Source: Clostridia bacterium
GTDB taxonomy: Bacteria; Bacillota; Clostridia; Oscillospirales; CAG-272
Assembly: GCA_017540285.1 (NCBI GenBank)
Contig: JAFYBI010000374.1
Location: 1 to 6,699, forward strand
Length of the DNA stretch: 6,699 nt
Direction: 5' to 3'
How positions within the stretch are numbered: position 1 is the stretch's first letter; the number at the start of each line of letters is the position of its first letter. The notes under the pieces were generated by a model, which saw only the letters and a list, made by a program, of their open reading frames with translations, was not told the DNA's origin and did not search any database. Of this stretch, positions 6,252 to 6,699 are shown piece after piece. The position numbers and the translations under genes are program-made.

Positions 6252-6275
6252 GCGGCCGGGCGGCCGGGCAGCCGG
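6252..6275. repeat. GC-rich tandem octamer after the lipoprotein gene
   Basis: GCGGCCGG occurs twice (6252-6259, 6260-6267), then GCAGCCGG (6268-6275), then a degenerate continuation (GCGGTGCCCGGGG). It begins at the base after the stop codon. Each unit contains the palindrome CGGCCG or a variant, so it can fold in several registers and could vary by slippage. Confidence 0.7.
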
Positions 6276-6330
6276 GCGGTGCCCGGGGACAAGAGACGGG
6301 CGCACTTCGCACGCTCGTTCGTCAAGATAG

Positions 6331-6366
6331 AAAGTGCGTACCTGAACAAGGTACGCCTTTTCTTTT
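6331..6366 (+). terminator. Terminator of the lipoprotein gene
   Basis: GCGTACCT (6336-6343) and AGGTACGC (6349-6356) form a perfect 8-pair stem around GAACA. It is followed by CTTTTCTTTT (6357-6366). The outer AAAG / CTTT can pair past a single bulge. Block A of the right repeat begins four bases later. Confidence 0.85.
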
Positions 6367-6395
6367 GCATGCGCGCTGACGCTTGCGGATAGTAT

Positions 6396-6419
6396 ATCGG
6401 CGAGGCCGATTGCTTTTTT
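6396..6419 (+). terminator. Terminator-like stem at the outer end of block A
   Basis: ATCGGC (6396-6401) and GCCGAT (6405-6410) pair around GAG, followed by TGC and T6. It would stop rightward transcripts entering the repeat, backing up the terminator at 6331-6366. In the left copy the same signal points leftward, with a shorter stem (CGGC / GCCG) because position 445 differs. Confidence 0.6.
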
Positions 6420-6477
6420 GTCCTTCCGGACGGGACCCAAGAGGCTTCCGCGGCCAGCCTCTTGGGGATCACCGCCG

Positions 6478-6500
6478 CCCAAGGCCTTTCCCGCCTTGGG
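6478..6500 (-). other. Conserved hairpin of block A (right)
   Basis: CCCAAGGC and GCCTTGGG form an 8-pair stem. Read on the minus strand, the loop is GGGAAAG, identical to the loop at 336-342, while most stem pairs differ from the left copy and still pair. Confidence 0.75.
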
Positions 6501-6598
6501 AATCCACCCTGCCTCGGGTTCAACCTCCCTTTTCGATGGGAAGCGTTGTTCAATGGGGCATAAGGCGGTGTCATGACGGGATTACAGGGGGCTATCCC

Positions 6599-6699
6599 CA
6601 AGATGAGCGGCACGGATAGTGGAGTGGCTCGCTCAACGCCATATTGTGCAGCTTTCCGTGCCCGGTCTTACGACTCCGTCGTGGCAATGGGTGCACAGC
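6599..6699 (+). repeat. Repeat block B, right copy
   Basis: This is a direct copy of 1-100. The last 42 bases (6658-6699) are identical to 59-100, and the match runs to the final base of the window. The hairpin loop TCGCTCA with TGGC / GCCA arms (6627-6643) and the ACGAC / GTCGT stem (6670-6674, 6678-6682) are both preserved. No gene is supported. Confidence 0.85.

Larger units (their letters stand above)
6370..6589 (-). repeat. Repeat block A, right copy (inverted)
   Basis: This is the reverse complement counterpart of 237-484. Visible hairpins, in plus-strand coordinates, are: ATCGGC / GCCGAT with a T6 run (6396-6419); GTCC / GGAC (6420-6431); CCCAAGAGGCT / AGCCTCTTGGG, 11 pairs (6436-6466); and CCCAAGGC / GCCTTGGG (6478-6500). 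The density of stems and the lack of any conserved reading frame argue for a structured non-coding element. The block is somewhat shorter than the left copy because the region between conserved islands differs in length. Confidence 0.85.

Noticed and set aside
4518..6482. A 654-codon open frame on the minus strand opposite the lipoprotein gene
   Set aside because: It mirrors a real gene with strong C/G third-position bias, its composition is Val/Asp/Glu/Arg-heavy without any domain, it starts inside the repeat and it has no convincing ribosome binding site.
1..6699. Circular plasmid or phage-like molecule with terminal direct repeats
   Set aside because: Only 59-100 and 6658-6699 match perfectly. 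Bases 1-58 differ clearly from 6599-6657, so the ends are two diverged repeat copies. There are also no replication genes.
1..6699. CRISPR array, tRNA or rRNA genes
   Set aside because: No regularly spaced repeats with unique spacers, no tRNA cloverleaf and no rRNA-like stretch was seen on either strand.

Overview
This window looks like chromosomal DNA from a GC-rich member of Bacillota/Clostridia, possibly an uncultured Oscillospirales-type gut bacterium. The evidence is near-perfect sigma-A promoters (TTGACA / TATAAT), purine-rich AGGAGG-type ribosome binding sites, a UBA-like DUF4342 gene ahead of an OmpR-type two-component pair, an AbrB/PIN toxin-antitoxin pair and a solute-binding lipoprotein. 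The assignment below class level is a guess.

Layout: 1-657 has no gene. It holds two blocks of a dispersed repeat (called B at 1-100 and A at 237-484 here), a hairpin and a sigma-A promoter. 658-3647 is a four-gene signalling operon: DUF4342 membrane protein, OmpR-family regulator, small two-helix membrane protein and sensor histidine kinase, closed by a terminator at 3671-3700. 3741-4521 is a VapBC-like module with a consensus promoter and a palindromic, tandemly repeated operator-like region. 4672-6251 is a separately promoted lipoprotein, a family 1-like extracellular solute-binding protein with no permease beside it. 6252-6699 has no gene. It holds a GC-rich tandem octamer, a terminator, an inverted copy of block A and a direct copy of block B.

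How the genes relate: the DUF4342 protein, regulator and kinase are probably one envelope-sensing unit, and the small membrane protein may be an accessory. The toxin-antitoxin pair and the lipoprotein each have their own promoter and look like independent units. The toxin-antitoxin pair also has different codon use from the operon.

The most unusual content is the flanking repeat. The two A copies are inverted relative to each other (one 50-base block matches at 48 positions), while the two B copies are direct (last 42 bases identical). One A hairpin keeps the same 7-base loop in both copies, while most of its stem pairs have changed with pairing preserved. This suggests a structured RNA or structured DNA element, possibly a large A'-B-A palindrome of which the window shows a right half at one end and a left half at the other.
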